DNA from: JBBQYD01 sp942493075
GTDB taxonomy: Bacteria > Verrucomicrobiota > Verrucomicrobiia > Limisphaerales > UBA8199
DNA: 64,000 bases
Direction of reading: 5' to 3'
NCBI GenBank assembly: GCA_942493075.1
Contig: OW818681.1
Location: 868,001-932,000 of the forward strand
The translations under genes and the position numbers were made by a program. The notes beneath the pieces are model-generated. The model was not told the DNA's origin and did not search any database. It saw only the letters and a list, made by a program, of their open reading frames with translations. Positions within the stretch are counted from its first letter, which is position 1. The number at the start of each line of letters is the position of its first letter. Below, in pieces: positions 61,757 through 64,000 of the stretch.

Positions 61757-62070
61757 GCTCCAGATGCGCGGAAGAACGAACAGGATACCAAAGGCCTTGG
61801 TCTTGCAGGCCCGGTCTCCGCACCGGGCGGGTCCCATGCTGTTTTTCGGAGCTCTGAAGGAGCGATAAGCCAATAGCCCGGGGCAAGGCCGTTAGGCCGC
61901 CGCCCCGGGAAAAGCACACAACAAACAATGTCCTTTCTCCAATTGGCTTGGCGCGTCGCCCACGCGCCAAGCCAATTGGAGAAAGGAGAAAACATTGTGT
62001 CATGGGAACCCAAGGTAGCGACTGACGTCGCAACCTTGGGCTTTAGGGCGCAATCCCGTTGGGATTGGGG
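61757..62070. repeat. Composite dispersed repeat, copy 3 (long hairpin and covarying stem)
   Basis: Contains GCGCGGAAGAACGAACAGG, GGCCTTGGTCTTGCAGG and the hairpin CCCGGT-CTCCGC-ACCGGG (61810-61827). The exact 25-bp hairpin at 61932-61986 is identical to 49117-49171. The stem CCCAAGGT...ACCTTGGG is at 62009-62040. A CTGTAGGACTACAGCAGTCC hairpin at about 62174 also occurs at about 48051. Confidence 0.8.
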
Positions 62071-62320
62071 ACCGTGACCGGAGTCGGAGCCGAACGACGC
62101 GGCGAAGCAAAGTAGAAGAGCCGCCTTCGGCTCTGGGATGTCTCGCAGTCACAAGCCATTCTGCCCGAAAAGCTGTAGGACTACAGCAGTCCAAGACGCG
62201 AAGCGACGTGGGCTCAGATGGGGTGTTTCGAATGGCTCAAGCAGAGCCGCGTGCACGCTTTCATTGCCTGAGTGTGGTTTGTAACCCATGGGGCATACAA
62301 ACGGCGAATTAACCATGCCC

Positions 62321-63613
62321 CTATGTTCCCTTTCGCAACTCGTCCAACACGCTGAGCGTCTCTCGCATCATTGCTTCCACGTTGAAGGTTTGCCGCGATG
62401 CAGCGAGGGCAGCGGCGCGCATTTCCTTCCGCTGCGCATCATCAATCAGAATGGATTCGAGAGTGGTAGCCAGGGAAGATGGATTCTCCGGTTCGCACAG
62501 CAACCCGGCGCCCGAAAGTTCAATCAACTCAGGAAATGCCGCTGTGCGAGGTTGAACCACAGGGATTCCCGCAGCCCAGGCTTCGGCCAGGTACAGTCCG
62601 AAGACTTCTCCATACCTGGCAGGCACCGAGAGGACGGACAGAGATTTCAGAAACTCGATTTTCGCGGCCCTATCCAGATTCGGATGAAACTCCGCATCTT
62701 CCAACAACCCGGCGGCTCGTAACCGGTTCTTTTGCTCCGCAACAAACGATTCATCCGTGGGGCCGCAACTGCCTCCTATCTTGAGGAGGACTTGGCCAAG
62801 CCGATTGCGCTGGCGCAACGCAATGAACGCTTCAACGAGCGTATCAAGGCCTTTCTCGCGGCACATTCTGGCGAAGTAACCGATGGTCTTTTGAACAGGC
62901 TCCTCCGAAGTCGGAGCGTAGCCTTCCAGGTTGATGCCATTGTAAACGAGCCGCATCTTTTCCTGGGGAATGCAAAGCCTGTTGCTCATCAACTCCAGGC
63001 AGTAACGGCTGGGTGCCACGAATAGATCCACCTCGCGAGCATTTTCGCCAAGCAAACGCCAGCAGTCGGTTCGAAACGGTTCCGGCACGCTGTTGATAAA
63101 TGGCGCTTCCCCTTGCAGCCAGCAAAGCACAGGCAGGCCCAGTTCACGCTTAAGAAGCGGCACCATGCCGGTGAGCAATGCATTACTCACGCAGATCGCG
63201 TCCGCCCGCGGTTGCGTCTTTAGCCATGCTGCTAATTCGCGCACTTCCCGGGCTTGGTTCCCACCCTCACCTTGGAGCATGGAAACCGTGATATCTCCAA
63301 CCTCCTCAGCCCGGGTGGATGCACTTTTTTCCGCAGCCCAGCGAAGCAGGGCCCGGGCCGCGAGTAAACGATGAAACCACGCAGGTGCGTTCCGAAAGTG
63401 TTTGGATTTCTGCTCCAGGTAAACATTGATGCCACTGAAGAAAATCGGAGTATCGGCACTCTGATCCGTTTCATCCAGCGTGAGAGGCAGGTAGAGGGGA
63501 ACCATCAATACCTGGTGTCCAGCTTTGCGAAGGGCCGCCACCAGGGCATTGTCTCGCAGACAATTCCCACAATACATTCCCCCGGCTCCCGGAGTAAGGA
63601 TGATTAGATTCAC
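62321..63613 (-). CDS. Glycosyltransferase family 4
   Basis: A GT-B glycosyltransferase of 430 residues (GTG start). The N-terminal part has LTPGAGGMYCGNCLRDNALV, and the C-terminal nucleotide-sugar domain has KTIGYFARMCREKGLDTLVE, VPARYGEVFGLYLAEAWAAG and GIPVVQPRTAAFPELIE, typical of GT4. It transfers a hexose from a nucleotide sugar, probably for polysaccharide or LPS. The acceptor is unknown. It starts 15 bp after the PQQ gene, so the two may be co-transcribed. Confidence 0.9.
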   Translation of the reverse strand: MNLIILTPGAGGMYCGNCLRDNALVAALRKAGHQVLMVPLYLPLTLDETDQSADTPIFFSGINVYLEQKSKHFRNAPAWFHRLLAARALLRWAAEKSASTRAEEVGDITVSMLQGEGGNQAREVRELAAWLKTQPRADAICVSNALLTGMVPLLKRELGLPVLCWLQGEAPFINSVPEPFRTDCWRLLGENAREVDLFVAPSRYCLELMSNRLCIPQEKMRLVYNGINLEGYAPTSEEPVQKTIGYFARMCREKGLDTLVEAFIALRQRNRLGQVLLKIGGSCGPTDESFVAEQKNRLRAAGLLEDAEFHPNLDRAAKIEFLKSLSVLSVPARYGEVFGLYLAEAWAAGIPVVQPRTAAFPELIELSGAGLLCEPENPSSLATTLESILIDDAQRKEMRAAALAASRQTFNVEAMMRETLSVLDELRKGT

Positions 63614-63628
63614 GCAACTGGGCGTCTG

Positions 63629-64000
63629 CTAGGGTTCTTTGGGTTTGTTTTCCGCACTGCTGGCCAGGCAATAAACCGCACCGTCATCGCAGCCGATGAA
63701 TACTTTGCCATCGACCACCGCAGGTGAGCTTTCGATCGATTTGCCCAACAAAAATGAACTGACCTCACGACCGTCTTTTATGTCGAGGAGATAAACTCGC
63801 CCATCGCCCGACGCCGCAACCACGCGCTGCCCTGCAATCACAGGTGAACTGTCAACCCTTCCGCGTGTCGCGAATGTCCATCGCACTTTGCCGTTTGATT
63901 TATTGACGCAATGGACGCGCTTATCCTGGCCGCCGATGACCACTACATCATCGTTAACAGCAGGAGTCGAAAAGAATGGAAGTTCGCGATCTTTGTACGC
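63629..64000 (-). CDS. PQQ beta-propeller repeat protein, truncated by the window edge
   Basis: The frame is open to the right edge (124 codons including the stop), so the N-terminus is missing. The propeller blades have PFFSTPAVNDDVVVIGGQD, VHCVNKSNGKVRWTF, SSPVIAGQRVVAASGDGRVY and SSPAVVDGKVFIGCDDGAVY, typical of PQQ-binding-like or BamB-like propellers. A role in envelope assembly or as a secreted protein is possible. It is followed 15 bp later by the GT4 gene. Confidence 0.85.
   Translation of the reverse strand, partial: AYKDRELPFFSTPAVNDDVVVIGGQDKRVHCVNKSNGKVRWTFATRGRVDSSPVIAGQRVVAASGDGRVYLLDIKDGREVSSFLLGKSIESSPAVVDGKVFIGCDDGAVYCLASSAENKPKEP

Noticed and set aside
1..64000. CRISPR array, tRNA or rRNA genes
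   Set aside because: No regular direct repeats with spacers, no cloverleaf or T-loop consensus, and no conserved rRNA segments were seen.

Overview
The window reads as a chromosomal segment of a Verrucomicrobia-type bacterium, most like the Pedosphaera/Limisphaerales group. This is an inference from gene content, not from a database search. The clues are LamG-domain secreted proteins, a PA14/OB-fold NarX-type sensor kinase, an ECF sigma factor with a long C-terminal membrane and coiled-coil extension, an Ala/Pro-tailed HU protein, squalene-hopene cyclase, RHS proteins, many GTG starts, few Shine-Dalgarno sequences and a large load of short palindromic repeats. No tRNA, rRNA or CRISPR array was found.

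Layout. 1-8.3 kb (minus): a truncated two-LamG secreted protein, a LuxR/NarL response regulator with its large sensor kinase, an ankyrin protein and a leucine-rich-repeat protein. 8.8-11 kb (plus): a decayed RNA-repair-like locus with an RtcB N-terminal fragment, a HEAT-repeat protein and the stub of a polynucleotide-kinase-like P-loop protein. 11.3-19.8 kb (minus): a complete cbb3 oxidase operon, ccoI-ccoS-ccoNO(fused)-ccoQ-ccoP-ccoG-ccoH-TauE/SafE, including a 58-residue ccoQ. 20-24 kb (plus): glgC and the ECF sigma factor, then a long non-coding stretch with a 146-bp inverted-repeat element. 24-30 kb: a YncE/phosphoesterase lipoprotein, divergent mntH and mntR, and a GT9 glycosyltransferase. 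30.7-33.8 kb (plus): a DprA homologue, then rpsP-khpA-trmD-rplS without rimM. 33.9-39 kb (minus): hisS, HU, pyrD and shc. 39-43 kb: a compact signalling island. 43.2-45.7 kb: a Ski2-like helicase.

The right third is a plastic accessory region. A group II intron (45925-47815) with a frameshifted reverse transcriptase sits exactly at the foot of a hairpin in a dispersed repeat; unoccupied copies of that repeat lie at about 49.0 and 61.8 kb. An insertion sequence (50283-51672, 16-bp target duplication) splits a secreted beta-helix protein whose reading frame is restored when the element is removed in silico. It is followed by a large RHS protein with a frameshift near its N-terminus and a probable immunity gene overlapping its stop codon. 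The window ends with an IS66 remnant, a GT4 glycosyltransferase and a truncated PQQ-propeller protein.

The most unusual signal is outside the genes. There are several families of palindromes whose loops or cores are conserved while their stems change in a base-pair-preserving way, plus long perfect hairpins with different arms but a shared inner core, two of them nested inside TACTGTTGGT-type terminal inverted repeats. This pattern suggests selection on structure, or a mobilisation mechanism that recognises hairpins.
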